A stretch of 64,000 nucleotides of DNA, from assembly GCA_938034385.1 (NCBI GenBank), contig CALHLC010000031.1, forward strand, positions 46,239 to 110,238, given 5' to 3'. Position 1 is the first letter of the stretch, and every line of letters starts with the position of its first letter. Of this stretch, positions 1-9,537 are shown piece after piece. The notes beneath the pieces were generated by a model. The model was not told where the DNA came from and did no database searches. It was given only the letters and a program-made list of their open reading frames with translations. This stretch comes from an uncultured Bacteriovoracaceae bacterium (GTDB taxonomy: Bacteria > Bdellovibrionota > Bacteriovoracia > Bacteriovoracales > Bacteriovoracaceae). The position numbers were made by a program, and so were the translations under genes.

Positions 1-1140
1 TGTTTCTTAACCCACACAAATAGAAATACAATTAGAATAATAAGTGAAAATAAAGAGAAATCTCCTATGTACAATGGTCAAATATCAGGAACTGGCGCTA
101 GATACTGTCCATCTATAGAAGATAAAGTTTTTAGATATCCTGACAAAGATAACCATCATGTTTTTGTAGAGCCAGAAGGACTAAACTCCGATCTATACTA
201 CCCTAGCGGCATTTCTAGTTCTTTACCAAAAAACGTTCAACTTGAGTTTTTAAATACTATAAATGGCTTGGAAGAAGCGGAAATTGCAAAATATGGCTAT
301 GCTGTAGAGTATGATGTAATTGATACAACAAGTTTAAACTCTGGGCTAGAGTACATTGATATCAAAGGTCTTCACTTTGCAGGTCAAGTTAATGGAACTT
401 CTGGTTATGAGGAAGCTGCTGGACAGGGATTAGTTGCTGGAATTCATGCTTCCATGGATATTATAGGTAAAAAAGCTCCTGTTTTATCAAGAAATGACTC
501 TTATATAGGCGTAATGATCCAAGATTTAATTACAAATAGAAGAGATGAGCCTTATAGGCTATTTACATCAAGAAGTGAAAATAGATTATCCATTAGAGAG
601 GACAATGCTCACTTAAGAATGATTAAATATAGAAGAGAACTACATATAAATGATAATTTTGATGAATTTTTAGCTGATTTAGAGCTTGAGAGTAAAATTA
701 TCAGTAAATTTATTATCAGTAGCACCTTGGAATTATCTGATATTTTGAAATACTCTACTGAAATCCATGAAATTCTAGTAAAGTTGGAGAAAAGAATATA
801 TATATCAGATGTTTTGAAGATCCCTTCTGTAGATCCTGTTGATTTTTTAAATTATATATTAAAAATGTCTCAGATTAAATGTAGTTTTTTAACTATTCGT
901 ACCTGTGCAATAACTTCAAAGTACTTAGGCTATATAGAGAAGAACTCAAATTACACCAAAAAAATATCAAGAATTGATAAGATGAAGCTAGACTTTGATA
1001 AATTACTTGAATCTAATAATATTTCCTTTGAATGTAAGCAAAGAATAAAGAAAGTAAGGCCAGAAACTTTTAATGATTTAAAAAATATTAATGGTATCAG
1101 GCAAGCCACTCTAGCATTTGTTGCTAGTGGGAGTTATTAA
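1..1140 (+). CDS. mnmG: tRNA uridine-5-carboxymethylaminomethyl synthesis protein MnmG (GidA), 5' end outside window
   Basis: MnmG works with MnmE to install the carboxymethylaminomethyl group at U34 of certain tRNAs, using FAD. The reading frame is open from base 1. It contains the family signatures CFLTHTN (codons 1-7), SPMYNGQ, ARYCPSIEDK and FVEPEG, then GLHFAGQVNGTSGYEEAAGQG and the helical C-terminal domain ending in a Y-x-GY-x-KK-type region. The first ATG at 67 is internal, because the conserved CFLTHT and SPMY motifs lie before it, so the true start is upstream of the window. About 380 of roughly 620 residues are present. The stop overlaps the rsmG start (TAATG), as in the common mnmG-rsmG-parAB cluster near bacterial origins. 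Confidence 0.95.
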   Translation, partial: CFLTHTNRNTIRIISENKEKSPMYNGQISGTGARYCPSIEDKVFRYPDKDNHHVFVEPEGLNSDLYYPSGISSSLPKNVQLEFLNTINGLEEAEIAKYGYAVEYDVIDTTSLNSGLEYIDIKGLHFAGQVNGTSGYEEAAGQGLVAGIHASMDIIGKKAPVLSRNDSYIGVMIQDLITNRRDEPYRLFTSRSENRLSIREDNAHLRMIKYRRELHINDNFDEFLADLELESKIISKFIISSTLELSDILKYSTEIHEILVKLEKRIYISDVLKIPSVDPVDFLNYILKMSQIKCSFLTIRTCAITSKYLGYIEKNSNYTKKISRIDKMKLDFDKLLESNNISFECKQRIKKVRPETFNDLKNINGIRQATLAFVASGSY

Positions 1141-1742
1141 TGCTTCCTGAGGAATTCTGTACTAGGTATCTTGAGCTTATAACTGGAAAGTATTCAGGAA
1201 TAAACTTAACAAGAATTACAAATTTAAATGATTTCAGGGTTAAGCAATATGAAGACTCTATATCTATTATAAATATCCTTGAGGATCATTTAGCTTTGGC
1301 AGATAAGGTTATTGATATTGGATTTGGAGGTGGGTTCCCAATTCTTCCTCTGGCTAATGAGTTGAGAGATAAAACCTTTCTTGGCCTAGAAGCTCGAAAC
1401 AAGAAAGTTAAAACTGTTAAAGAGATATCCAAAGAACTTGGTATAGACAATACTGCTTTCAATCATTGCAGATTTGAAGACTATGAATACTCTGATGGAG
1501 ATCTTGTTATTACTAAGGCAATGGGCAGTGTTGCTAGCACACTTAACGCATTGAGTACGAAAAGACTAATTAAGGTAATATTTTACAAGGGCCCTAAATA
1601 TTTTACAGAAGAAGAGCCAATGATGAAGACAATCAATAAAAAATGGAAGAAGATAATATTAGAAAAATACAGTCTATCCAATGGTGACGAACGAGTTATT
1701 GTTGGTTATAAAAATGTTCCACATGGAACAAAGGTAATATAA
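1140..1742 (+). CDS. rsmG: 16S rRNA (guanine527-N7)-methyltransferase RsmG (GidB)
   Basis: SAM-dependent methyltransferase for m7G527 of 16S rRNA. The 200-aa length is typical. The SAM-binding motif VIDIGFGGGFPILPLA lies near residues 57-72, preceded by the usual helical N-terminus with NLTRI. The ATG shares one base with the mnmG stop codon (TAATG), so the two genes are probably translationally coupled. parA follows 10 bases after the stop. Confidence 0.93.
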   Translation: MLPEEFCTRYLELITGKYSGINLTRITNLNDFRVKQYEDSISIINILEDHLALADKVIDIGFGGGFPILPLANELRDKTFLGLEARNKKVKTVKEISKELGIDNTAFNHCRFEDYEYSDGDLVITKAMGSVASTLNALSTKRLIKVIFYKGPKYFTEEEPMMKTINKKWKKIILEKYSLSNGDERVIVGYKNVPHGTKVI

Positions 1743-1752
1743 AGTATAACGC

Positions 1753-2565
1753 ATGGCAAAAATAATATCAATTACAAATCAAAAGGGTGGAGTAGGGAAA
1801 ACTACTACATCAATCAATCTAGCTGCTTGTTTAGCTGCAGCAGAACGAAAAACGTTATTACTTGACTTAGACCCTCAAGGAAATGCTAGTGCCGGCCTAG
1901 GAGTTGATAAGCAAATATTTAATGAGAGCAATGTTTATCACACGCTTATAGGTAATAAAGATATCACTAAGACTATTTATAAAACTGAATTACCAATGCT
2001 TGATATTTGTCCATCTGATAATAATCTTATTGGAGCGGAAATTGAGTTAGTTGGAGTGATTGCAAGAGAGTCGAAATTAAAACTAGCTCTTGAGAAAATT
2101 AGATCAGAGTATGAATTTATTATTATAGATTGCCCTCCATCTCTTGGTCTATTAACTCTTAATGCCTTGAATGCGAGTGATAGTTATATTGTTCCATTAC
2201 AAACTGAATACTTTGCAATGGAAGGTTTATCACAATTATTAAATACTATAAGACTTGTTAAAAATTCTCTAAATCCTAAGATTGAATTAGAAGGGATTTT
2301 ATTAACAATGTTTGATGCCAGGACAAGTCTATCAAAAGAAGTTGCCTCGCAAATTACTGAACACTTTGCTGGGAAAGTTTTTAAAACGATTATACCTAGA
2401 AATGTAAAATTAAGTGAATGTCCAAGTTTTGGAAAACCGATAATTTTATATGATATAAATTCAAAAGGTAGCGTTAGCTATTTATCACTTACAAAAGAAA
2501 TATTAATAAAAAACATGAAAAGTCGAGAAGGTCAGAAAGACCTTTTAACGGAAATAGAACTTTAA
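1753..2565 (+). CDS. parA: Chromosome-partitioning ATPase ParA (Soj)
   Basis: Deviant-Walker-A ATPase that moves ParB-parS complexes over the nucleoid. The N-terminus MAKIISITNQ is followed by KGGVGKTT (deviant P-loop, residues 10-17), LLLDLDPQGNAS (Walker A', residues 35-46) and a Walker B IIIDCPPSLGLLT. The 270-aa length matches chromosomal Soj proteins. It lies 10 bases after rsmG and 16 before parB, so it is part of the origin-proximal partition operon. No strong Shine-Dalgarno sequence is visible. Confidence 0.95.
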   Translation: MAKIISITNQKGGVGKTTTSINLAACLAAAERKTLLLDLDPQGNASAGLGVDKQIFNESNVYHTLIGNKDITKTIYKTELPMLDICPSDNNLIGAEIELVGVIARESKLKLALEKIRSEYEFIIIDCPPSLGLLTLNALNASDSYIVPLQTEYFAMEGLSQLLNTIRLVKNSLNPKIELEGILLTMFDARTSLSKEVASQITEHFAGKVFKTIIPRNVKLSECPSFGKPIILYDINSKGSVSYLSLTKEILIKNMKSREGQKDLLTEIEL

Positions 2566-2581
2566 TTTTGCAGGAGAGCAA

Positions 2582-3514
2582 ATGAGTAAAAAATCAGTAT
2601 TGGGTAAAGGTATAGGAGCATTATTGAATAATAGTATAGCAACTCCAGATACAGTTAAAATGAGGGCCCCAATTGAGCGAGAAGAAAAAAAATCTGTAAA
2701 AGAAAATGATAGTCTGAAAAATTCTGAAATGACTATGCTTGATATGGATATGCTTAAGCCAAATGTTGATCAGCCTAGAAGAGTTTTTAGAGATGAAGAT
2801 ATAAATGAATTATCTCAATCAATAAAAGAAAATGGAATAATTCAACCATTAATTGTCACTTTTGATGAGAAGAATAAAAATTTTGAAATCATTGCGGGAG
2901 AGAGAAGGTTTAGAGCAGCTAAAAAAGCGGGCTTAAATCAAGTTCCTGTTTTTATTAAAAGAGTTACTAAGAAAGAAAAATTGGCGATGGCCATTATTGA
3001 AAATGTTCAAAGAGCAGACTTAAATTGTGTAGAAGAAGCTTTGGCATACTTTCAATTAATAGATGAATTTAACTTAACTCAAGAACAGGTTGCTAAAACA
3101 ATTGGAAAAAGTAGATCAAGTATTGCCAATACATTGAGAATATTAAGGCTTCCTAAAGAGGTCTTAAAAATGCTTCAAAAAGAAGAGTTAAGCTTTGGAC
3201 ATGCAAAAGTATTAATTTCACTTAAAGATGATAAAGAGATTATTTCTATTGCTAACTTTGCTAAAACTGAAGGTTGGTCTGTTAAAGAATTATCAAATCA
3301 ATTGCATGGTAATGACGAACTAATTAAGAAAAACAAACCTGGTAAGCCAAATAAGAAAAATGAAAAATTTAATCTTTTAAAAGATAAACTTGAGAGGCAA
3401 ACTGGTTTTCATTTTGATATTAAAGCCAATCATAATAATAAAGGAAAGATATCGATTAAGTTTAACTCTTCTGATGAGTTTAATACGATTTATCAATTTT
3501 TATTAGATCTATAA
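2582..3514 (+). CDS. parB: Chromosome-partitioning protein ParB (Spo0J), parS-binding CTPase
   Basis: ParB binds parS, loads as a CTP-dependent clamp and stimulates ParA. The 310-aa protein starts with the basic N-terminal motif KGIGALL. The CTP-binding fold has QPLIV and GERRFRAAK (around residues 105-113). The helix-turn-helix is TQEQVAKTIGKSRSSIANTL, and a C-terminal dimerisation region follows. The start is supported by GGAGAG directly upstream (2572-2579). It ends one base before the convergent oxygenase gene. Confidence 0.94.
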   Translation: MSKKSVLGKGIGALLNNSIATPDTVKMRAPIEREEKKSVKENDSLKNSEMTMLDMDMLKPNVDQPRRVFRDEDINELSQSIKENGIIQPLIVTFDEKNKNFEIIAGERRFRAAKKAGLNQVPVFIKRVTKKEKLAMAIIENVQRADLNCVEEALAYFQLIDEFNLTQEQVAKTIGKSRSSIANTLRILRLPKEVLKMLQKEELSFGHAKVLISLKDDKEIISIANFAKTEGWSVKELSNQLHGNDELIKKNKPGKPNKKNEKFNLLKDKLERQTGFHFDIKANHNNKGKISIKFNSSDEFNTIYQFLLDL

Positions 3515-3515
3515 A

Positions 3516-4748
3516 TTAGTCAATTGGAACATAGTGAAGGAAGAGAGTTCTATAAAATTCTCCCTTCAGGCGATCAAGTCTTCCATGCTCAAGTCGTGCA
3601 CTTTCATAAATACACATCTCTCCAGGATTTAAAAAAACACTTTCCATTTTTCCTTGATGGTTTTTAATATTTAGTGCCCAGGGTTTTTCTACATTTTGAT
3701 CTATGCAAATTGTTACACTTATAATATGTGTTTGTAGACGGTCTCTGTGAAGTGTAAAAACTGATCCATTCTTATATGATCTAAACCCATAGCAGAAAGT
3801 CGGCCTAAGTGCTGATTGTACTTCATCTTCTACAAATTCTTGAATTCCAGTTAATAAACTTATTTGATCAGCCTCACTAAAGAATGAAATTTCTGTAGCT
3901 ACTTTATATTGATTACTAGAAATATGATATCCTAGTCCAAGCTTATCTCCAGGTTCATATTCATTTACAAAAGAATTTTTAACTTCATCGTAAACTTCCT
4001 TGATAGAGTTAAAATATAGGGGAGGTACCTCTAGTTTTAAAAAACCCTTTTTGAAAAATTTTTTGAGTTGTGAAAAGTGAGTTATGTCTGTTCTACCAAA
4101 ACTAAACTCTGGTTTAGTTACTTTATTAGAAACTGCATTAGGATTAAAGTCGGAAGTAAAAGGAAGTTCTCTAAACCACTTAGTAATAATATATTTTTCA
4201 CCCTCAATAATTGGAGTCCCAGCATGTAGAGTTGATGTATCTGGTCGACCATCATCATGAAGATTATTCCATAGTACGGCCTTACCTCTTTTAGGTTGTA
4301 TTGAAATACCCTTAGAAGGGAAGTCAGTAGAACCGCCCTTAACAACATCATTTAAATAAACCATTAAAGTCCAAGTTCTATTACCACTTTCAGAGCAATA
4401 TTGATCATAGGTATCAGCGTGAAAAAAATCATTATGTGCCTTAAATTCTTGTCCTACTTGGTAATATTGGCCTTGAAGAGGTTCACCAAACTCTTGATCT
4501 ATTTCCAACTCTTTAGAAATTTTATTATTAATTTGATCAATTATTTTATCACCATCATCAAAATAACAAGTTGAGCTAGTACGATGAGCTGTATATTGAC
4601 TTCCAGTTGAAGAAGCAACAGCTGAAGGCGTCTTTTTCTTTTTTATAAGGTTAACTAAATGAGCACATTCAGATTCATCTAGAAAGTCCTCAATTTCGTA
4701 AACTCCAAAATCAATAACTTTATCTTTTTTCTTAAACCAACCAAACAT
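3516..4748 (-). CDS. Protein with two tandem Fe(II)/2-oxoglutarate oxygenase-like domains (prolyl-4-hydroxylase type)
   Basis: A 410-aa protein without a signal peptide. The N-terminal half (about 15-195) is a prolyl-4-hydroxylase-type double-stranded beta-helix. Its iron ligands H105-x-D107 and H175 and a 2-oxoglutarate lysine, K185, have the same H+10 spacing as collagen P4H. The C-terminal half (about 240-410) shows a second plausible facial triad, H334-x-D336 with H388, followed by R400. This suggests two oxygenase folds in one chain; that reading is my own from the motifs. Likely substrates are a protein residue or a small molecule; none can be named. It is transcribed toward parB and ends 1 bp from the parB stop. 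Confidence 0.75.
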   Translation of the reverse strand: MFGWFKKKDKVIDFGVYEIEDFLDESECAHLVNLIKKKKTPSAVASSTGSQYTAHRTSSTCYFDDGDKIIDQINNKISKELEIDQEFGEPLQGQYYQVGQEFKAHNDFFHADTYDQYCSESGNRTWTLMVYLNDVVKGGSTDFPSKGISIQPKRGKAVLWNNLHDDGRPDTSTLHAGTPIIEGEKYIITKWFRELPFTSDFNPNAVSNKVTKPEFSFGRTDITHFSQLKKFFKKGFLKLEVPPLYFNSIKEVYDEVKNSFVNEYEPGDKLGLGYHISSNQYKVATEISFFSEADQISLLTGIQEFVEDEVQSALRPTFCYGFRSYKNGSVFTLHRDRLQTHIISVTICIDQNVEKPWALNIKNHQGKMESVFLNPGEMCIYESARLEHGRLDRLKGEFYRTLFLHYVPID

Positions 4749-4924
4749 AAATCGTCCTAAGTTAAAATAAATAATCTAATTAGTTGAGTACTATTAAGCA
4801 TAATGAATATAAATAAAATTTCAATAGGTTAGTATCGCAAATAATAGAAATATATAAAAAAAGAAGATAAAGTAAATAAACACCTAAAGAGTGTAAAAAA
4901 AGTATATTTATAAAAAGAGTATTT

Positions 4925-5812
4925 ATGAAAATCTTCTTAGTTTTTTTATTAGTTTGTTCAAATATTCTATTTTCTCAAAAAATTACTTCTATTAAGTTAG
5001 AAGAAAAATTGATCGTACTTACAAATATAAATCTAGAAAATATTGAGGTTTCAGATCAATTAGTAACAATTCGGGATGGAAAAAAACGATCTTACATAAT
5101 AGTAAAGAAAATTGAAGACAGTATGATTACTGGGAAAATAATCAAGGGAACTCCAAAGTTTGACGACAAAGTTGAAAAAGGAAACTTTTATATTTTTCAA
5201 GGCAATAAGAATAAAAAAAGAAAAATGGAGTTTAATGTAGGTTTAGGAGTAGAAACAATTACTTCAATAAAAAGTAGAAACAGTGATGCTGAACGTATTA
5301 GTTTTTCACCAAACTTTAAAATAAACCTTGGGTTAGATATTCCTCTCAAAATTTTTAAAAAAGATTTTCTAGTATTATTAAACTTAAATTCGAATGTCTT
5401 TCAAACTAAAGCTGAACCAGTAGATGCTCCAAATAAAGAAGAGTGGTCATATTATTCTATGAACTTTACAACAGACTTAGCATACTTGATTTCAAAAAAT
5501 ATTTATGCAAGAGCAGGAGTAGGTACTTCATACCTAAACTATAAAGGAAAAATAAATTCCCACAATCAAAACCAGGATAGCATTGGTAGACCTAGGCCCT
5601 TTATTGGAACTTATAACGAAACATTTACAGGAATGAGCTTTGGCCCGGGGCTTGGGTATATTTTAAAAACTAAAAAAAATAAATCAATAAAATTTGATAT
5701 AGGTTATAATTTTATAAAAAACTTCAAGGCTGAATCTGAAAATCCACTTAATAGAGAAATAACAAAAGATTCATTTAACAAGATAAGAGTAGTAGTAAGC
5801 TTTGGTTTATAA
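4925..5812 (+). CDS. Exported SH3-like plus outer-membrane beta-barrel protein (family member 1 of 3 in this window)
   Basis: 295 aa with a signal peptide (residues 1-17, cut near LFSQ). A small beta-rich N-terminal module (about 18-80) ends in a IIKGTPKFDDKVEKG-like turn. The rest is a barrel with alternating hydrophobic/aromatic strands ending in FGL, typical of outer-membrane proteins. Clear paralogue of the protein at 49253-50146: both share a GxDxPxxxF segment, a YxxSFxGMxxGxGxG-like segment and an ES(E/P) loop. The N-terminal module also resembles the protein encoded at 24774-25697. Weak AAAGAG precedes the ATG. Function unknown. The 3' end overlaps the convergent cytochrome gene by 6 bp. 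Confidence 0.7.
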   Translation: MKIFLVFLLVCSNILFSQKITSIKLEEKLIVLTNINLENIEVSDQLVTIRDGKKRSYIIVKKIEDSMITGKIIKGTPKFDDKVEKGNFYIFQGNKNKKRKMEFNVGLGVETITSIKSRNSDAERISFSPNFKINLGLDIPLKIFKKDFLVLLNLNSNVFQTKAEPVDAPNKEEWSYYSMNFTTDLAYLISKNIYARAGVGTSYLNYKGKINSHNQNQDSIGRPRPFIGTYNETFTGMSFGPGLGYILKTKKNKSIKFDIGYNFIKNFKAESENPLNREITKDSFNKIRVVVSFGL

Positions 5813-6175
5813 AAAAGAATCAAATATACTAGCGATATCTTCTATATCGTCTATAGATAAAACTTCTGCTGGAAATGGTTGCATATCCCCATAACCCATT
5901 TCTACAGCATTTAAAATATCCGAATCATTAGAGCCTTGAATATTAGGACCATAAATTGAATCTCCAAGTTGCCCAATCCCTGAGCCATCAGAGTTGTGGC
6001 AAGAAGCACAATGCATAGAGTATAAAACTCCACCATTGGATGGATCTCCAATAGTCCTATCAATTGAACTATTAGAAGCTACATGTTCACTGATATCTCC
6101 AACTAGTGAGGAATCAAAGCTTTTGCCGCAAGAACATAAAAATATAAAAAATATTATGTTCAAATACATTTTCAT
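5807..6175 (-). CDS. Monohaem c-type cytochrome lipoprotein
   Basis: 122 aa. The N-terminal lipoprotein signal has a lipobox near FLCSC (acylated Cys15/16 region). A single haem c site CASCH sits in SMHCASCHNSDGSG, and a likely axial Met in GYGDMQPFP follows, as in class I cytochromes c. Predicted to be membrane-anchored in the periplasm and to carry electrons; the partner is unknown. It is the only gene on its strand here, pointing at the barrel gene with a 6-bp 3' overlap. Confidence 0.82.
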   Translation of the reverse strand: MKMYLNIIFFIFLCSCGKSFDSSLVGDISEHVASNSSIDRTIGDPSNGGVLYSMHCASCHNSDGSGIGQLGDSIYGPNIQGSNDSDILNAVEMGYGDMQPFPAEVLSIDDIEDIASIFDSFL

Positions 6176-6506
6176 TATCTAAATACCCTTTTATTAACCT
6201 TAAAAATTTATCGGCTCCTAAATTCTAAACTTTAGATAAAAAATAATATGATTCCAGGTAGTTAGGGGAGTATTAGGAGGTAAAAATACCAAAAAAAGGA
6301 GGCTATTTGGGATTAATTAAAAAATTAAGAATTGTTAAAGGAGTTTTCTATAAAAAAACATAGAATTTAGTAAATATAGCCTGTCGCATCAAACAAAGAG
6401 AGAATACAAAAACTTTAGAATAAATAATGAATAAATTGACTAACAAAACCCTAGAGTATAAACATCAATAAAAATTAAATTAAGTATATGAATTTAAAGG
6501 AAAATC
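6176..6506. other. Intergenic region upstream of the atp operon (about 330 bp)
   Basis: No credible ORF. AT-rich, holding the divergent upstream regions of the cytochrome lipoprotein and the atp operon. It contains AGGAGG-like purine patches near 6275-6302 that do not precede an ORF, and the candidate atp promoter listed separately. No hairpin strong enough to call was seen. Confidence 0.5.
6436..6462 (+). promoter_or_regulatory. Candidate promoter of the atp operon
   Basis: TTGACT at 6436-6441 and TATAAA at 6457-6462 are separated by 15 bp, shorter than the usual 17. The position, about 45 bp before the first atp start codon, fits. A TTGACT/15/TATATC pair also precedes tRNA-Arg, which modestly supports the assignment. 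Inference from motif only. Confidence 0.35.
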
Positions 6507-6950
6507 GTGGAAATCGTTACCTCTATTCTCACTCAATTAGGTATTAATAATACCTTCTATATTCAGTTTGCAATTATCTGTGTTTTGTATTTTATCTCGT
6601 CTAGAGTGTTGTTTATTCCTCTTCAGAAAGTTTTAGATTTAAGAGCTGAAAAAACTACAAAAACAGAAAAGCTAGCTGGTGAATTAAACGAAAAATATAA
6701 AAATTTAAAATACGAATATGATGAAAAGCTTGAAAGAACTCATAAAAGTGTTCAAGAAGATAAGACAAACAAGAAAAAAGAAATAGAAAGAGAATTAGAA
6801 TATAGCTTTAAAGAAAAAGAAAGCGAGATCAATGATAAGTTAGATGCACAAAAAGAAGTTGTTGAAAAAGAATACTTATCTAAGAAAAATGATATTTTGA
6901 ATGAAAGTACTAATCTGGCTAGTGAATTAATTAAGAGGGTACATGGATAA
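6507..6950 (+). CDS. atpF': F-type ATP synthase stator subunit b' (first b-type subunit)
   Basis: 147 aa with one N-terminal membrane helix (about residues 17-38) followed by a long charged coiled coil, the stator stalk pattern. The start is GTG, supported by AAAGGA at 6496-6501. The next gene, overlapping by 8 bp, encodes a second b-type subunit. The b'/b pair is known from alpha- and delta-proteobacteria and cyanobacteria, where a b/b' heterodimer forms the peripheral stalk. First gene of the F1/stator operon. Confidence 0.8.
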   Translation: MEIVTSILTQLGINNTFYIQFAIICVLYFISSRVLFIPLQKVLDLRAEKTTKTEKLAGELNEKYKNLKYEYDEKLERTHKSVQEDKTNKKKEIERELEYSFKEKESEINDKLDAQKEVVEKEYLSKKNDILNESTNLASELIKRVHG

Positions 6951-7464
6951 GTTATTATTTTTTATAAGTTTTGGTGCTTATGCTGCTGGAGGTGGTGGAC
7001 ATCATGTTGATGCATCATCACTAATATATCCATTAATTAATACTTTGTTAGTAGGAGTGATTTTTTTCACGCAAAGAAAAAAAATAGGAGCTTATTTTAC
7101 TGGCAAGTATGATCAGATTAAAGAGATTTCAGAAAGAGCAAAAACTCAAAAATTTGAAGCTCAAATGTTGTTAGAAAAACAGCAGAAAAAAAATGATAAA
7201 CTTAGTGACACTCTTGCTGAAATTGAAATGAATGCTAAGAAAGAAGTAGCTAGTTTCAAAGACATGAAAGAAAAAGAAAACATTAAAAGAGTTGCAAAAC
7301 TTGAAGAAGATTTTGGTTCAAAACTGGAAATGAAAAAATTAGAAATGGTTAAGTCTATTAACAAAGAATTAATCGATAGTGTTATTTCTAAAGCAAAAGA
7401 GCAGGTTAAGAATAACCCTGACCTTGTTACAAAACTAAATAAGAGTATAACTCAAGGCCTATAA
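6943..7464 (+). CDS. atpF: F-type ATP synthase stator subunit b
   Basis: 173 aa. A hydrophobic N-terminus (MDKLLFFISFGAYAAGG) is followed by a second hydrophobic stretch (about 28-43) and then a highly charged helical stalk. The GGGGHH linker between the hydrophobic segments is unusual and may mean the first stretch is a cleaved signal-like segment. It overlaps b' by 8 bp, and its stop shares a base with the atpH start (TAATG), so translation is coupled. Confidence 0.82.
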   Translation: MDKLLFFISFGAYAAGGGGHHVDASSLIYPLINTLLVGVIFFTQRKKIGAYFTGKYDQIKEISERAKTQKFEAQMLLEKQQKKNDKLSDTLAEIEMNAKKEVASFKDMKEKENIKRVAKLEEDFGSKLEMKKLEMVKSINKELIDSVISKAKEQVKNNPDLVTKLNKSITQGL

Positions 7465-8000
7465 TGAAAGAACAAGTAATTGCTAAAACTTACGCTCAAG
7501 CTATTAGATCTATTTCTAAGGATGAGGCATTTGATGCAGTTAATGAATTAGTTAAATTTAATAATGCGGTAAATATCTCTAGTGAGCTTGAGCAAGTATT
7601 ATTTCTTGAAGCTTTTTCAGAAGAAGAAAAAATAGGTGTTCTTGAAGATATAACAAATAAATTGGGTATCCATAAGACAGTTCAAAATTTCATGAAATAC
7701 TTAATTAATGAAAAAAGAATGAATCTTATAAATATGATTTATAAAGAAGTTGTTATAATGGATGATGATGAGAAAGGATTTTTAAAAGGGTCTATTCAGG
7801 GATCATCTGAATCAATAGATGATGAGACAAAGAAAAGAATTATTGAGCATTTAGAAAAAAAATTAAATAAGAAAGTAAATTTAAGTTACGAGAAAAATGA
7901 AAAGATAACTGCAGGTTATAGAGTAAGTGCAGGAGATTATCTAATGGATGCGAGTCTTGATAATCAATTTGATGAATTTAAAAAAACTATAATGTTTTAA
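7464..8000 (+). CDS. atpH: F-type ATP synthase subunit delta
   Basis: 178 aa, typical OSCP/delta length. The N-terminal helical domain includes the AKTYAQAI motif, and the C-terminal region has LDNQFDEFKK near the end. It links the b stalk to the crown of alpha3beta3. The start overlaps the stop of subunit b, and atpA follows after 16 bp with an AGAGG Shine-Dalgarno sequence. Confidence 0.9.
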   Translation: MKEQVIAKTYAQAIRSISKDEAFDAVNELVKFNNAVNISSELEQVLFLEAFSEEEKIGVLEDITNKLGIHKTVQNFMKYLINEKRMNLINMIYKEVVIMDDDEKGFLKGSIQGSSESIDDETKKRIIEHLEKKLNKKVNLSYEKNEKITAGYRVSAGDYLMDASLDNQFDEFKKTIMF

Positions 8001-8016
8001 ATATAAAGAGGTATAA

Positions 8017-9534
8017 ATGAGTACAGCTATTAGACCAGAAGAAATTACTTCGATCATTAAAGATCGGATAGCTAATTTTCAGTCGCGATTAGATGTAAGT
8101 GAAATTGGAACAGTTTTAACTGTTGGAGATGGTGTTGCCAGAGTTTTTGGACTTAAAAATGTTCTTGCTGGTGAGTTAGTAGAATTTGAAGACGGTTCTA
8201 AAGGAATGGTTTTAAACCTTGAGAGTAATAACGTTGGTATTGCAGTTCTTGGTGATGATAAAGAAATTAAAGAAGGCTCTAAAGTTAAAAGAACTGAAAA
8301 AATTGTTGAAGTTCCTGTTGGGCCTGAGTTATTGGGAAGAGTTGTTAATCCATTGGGTGAGCCAATAGATGGTAAAGGACCTCTTAATGCTAAACATACA
8401 TCAAGAGTTGAAACAAAAGCTCCTGGAATTATCGCTAGAAAGTCGGTTCACGAGCCACTTCAAACTGGGATTAAAGCAATTGATGCCATGATTCCAATTG
8501 GAAGGGGACAACGAGAGCTTATTATTGGAGATAGAAAAACAGGAAAGACAGCTGTTGCGATTGATACGATCATTAACCAAAAAGGTAAAGATGTTAAATG
8601 TATCTACGTTGCCATTGGTCAGAAGCAATCTACAGTTCGTCAGGTTTATCAAAAATTAGAAGAAACTGGAGCTTTAGAATATACAACAATTGTATCTGCA
8701 ACAGCTTCACAGTCAGCTCCTCTTCAATTTATTGCACCATATTCAGGTTGTGCCATGGGTGAGTACTTTTTAAATAATGGTCAGCATTCATTAATTATTT
8801 ATGATGATCTTACAAAGCAATCTCAAGCCTATAGACAATTATCATTATTACTTAGACGTCCACCAGGACGAGAGGCATTCCCAGGGGATGTATTTTATAT
8901 TCACTCAAGACTTTTAGAGAGAGCGTGTAAAGTAAATGATGATCTTGGAAATGGTTCAATGACGGCACTTCCAATCATTGAAACTCAAGAGGGTGACGTT
9001 TCTGCTTATATTCCTACAAACGTTATTTCTATTACTGATGGTCAAATTTATCTTGAGTCGGATCTTTTTAATTCTGGTATTCGTCCAGCGGTTAACGTTG
9101 GCCTTTCGGTATCAAGGGTTGGTGGTTCAGCACAAGTTAAAGCAATGAAAAAAGTTGCTGGTACTCTTCGATTAGACCTTGCTCAATATAGAGAGCTTGC
9201 AGCATTTGCTGCATTTGGATCTGATCTAGATGAAACGACTCAAAATCAGCTAAACAGAGGTGAGAGACTGGTTGAGCTTTTAAAACAAGGTCAATACGCT
9301 CCTGTTGATGTTTACGATCAAGTTGCTTCAATCTTTGCTGGTACAAAAGGATTATTTGATAAAGTTCCAGTTTCAAAAATTAAAGATGCCGAGAAAGATC
9401 TTTTAGACTTTTTACATAATAGACATGCTGGTGTGATGAAAGAATTATCTAGCGGTGGAAAGATGACTAATGAATTAGTTGCTAGTTTAACAGATGCGAT
9501 TAAGAGTTTTAACGAAGTAAATAAATACGAATAA
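8017..9534 (+). CDS. atpA: F-type ATP synthase subunit alpha
   Basis: 505 aa, full length. P-loop GDRKTGKT at residues 171-178, DDLTKQ in the Walker B region, and the ATP synthase signature [15 protein letters not shown]. The sequence is well conserved throughout with no missing catalytic residues. The gene sits between atpH and atpG (3-bp gap) in standard order. Confidence 0.98.
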   Translation: MSTAIRPEEITSIIKDRIANFQSRLDVSEIGTVLTVGDGVARVFGLKNVLAGELVEFEDGSKGMVLNLESNNVGIAVLGDDKEIKEGSKVKRTEKIVEVPVGPELLGRVVNPLGEPIDGKGPLNAKHTSRVETKAPGIIARKSVHEPLQTGIKAIDAMIPIGRGQRELIIGDRKTGKTAVAIDTIINQKGKDVKCIYVAIGQKQSTVRQVYQKLEETGALEYTTIVSATASQSAPLQFIAPYSGCAMGEYFLNNGQHSLIIYDDLTKQSQAYRQLSLLLRRPPGREAFPGDVFYIHSRLLERACKVNDDLGNGSMTALPIIETQEGDVSAYIPTNVISITDGQIYLESDLFNSGIRPAVNVGLSVSRVGGSAQVKAMKKVAGTLRLDLAQYRELAAFAAFGSDLDETTQNQLNRGERLVELLKQGQYAPVDVYDQVASIFAGTKGLFDKVPVSKIKDAEKDLLDFLHNRHAGVMKELSSGGKMTNELVASLTDAIKSFNEVNKYE

Positions 9535-9537
9535 ATT

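Noticed and set aside
1..3514. Replication origin (oriC) near mnmG-parAB
   Set aside because: No DnaA-box cluster in this part; if oriC is nearby it lies outside the window.
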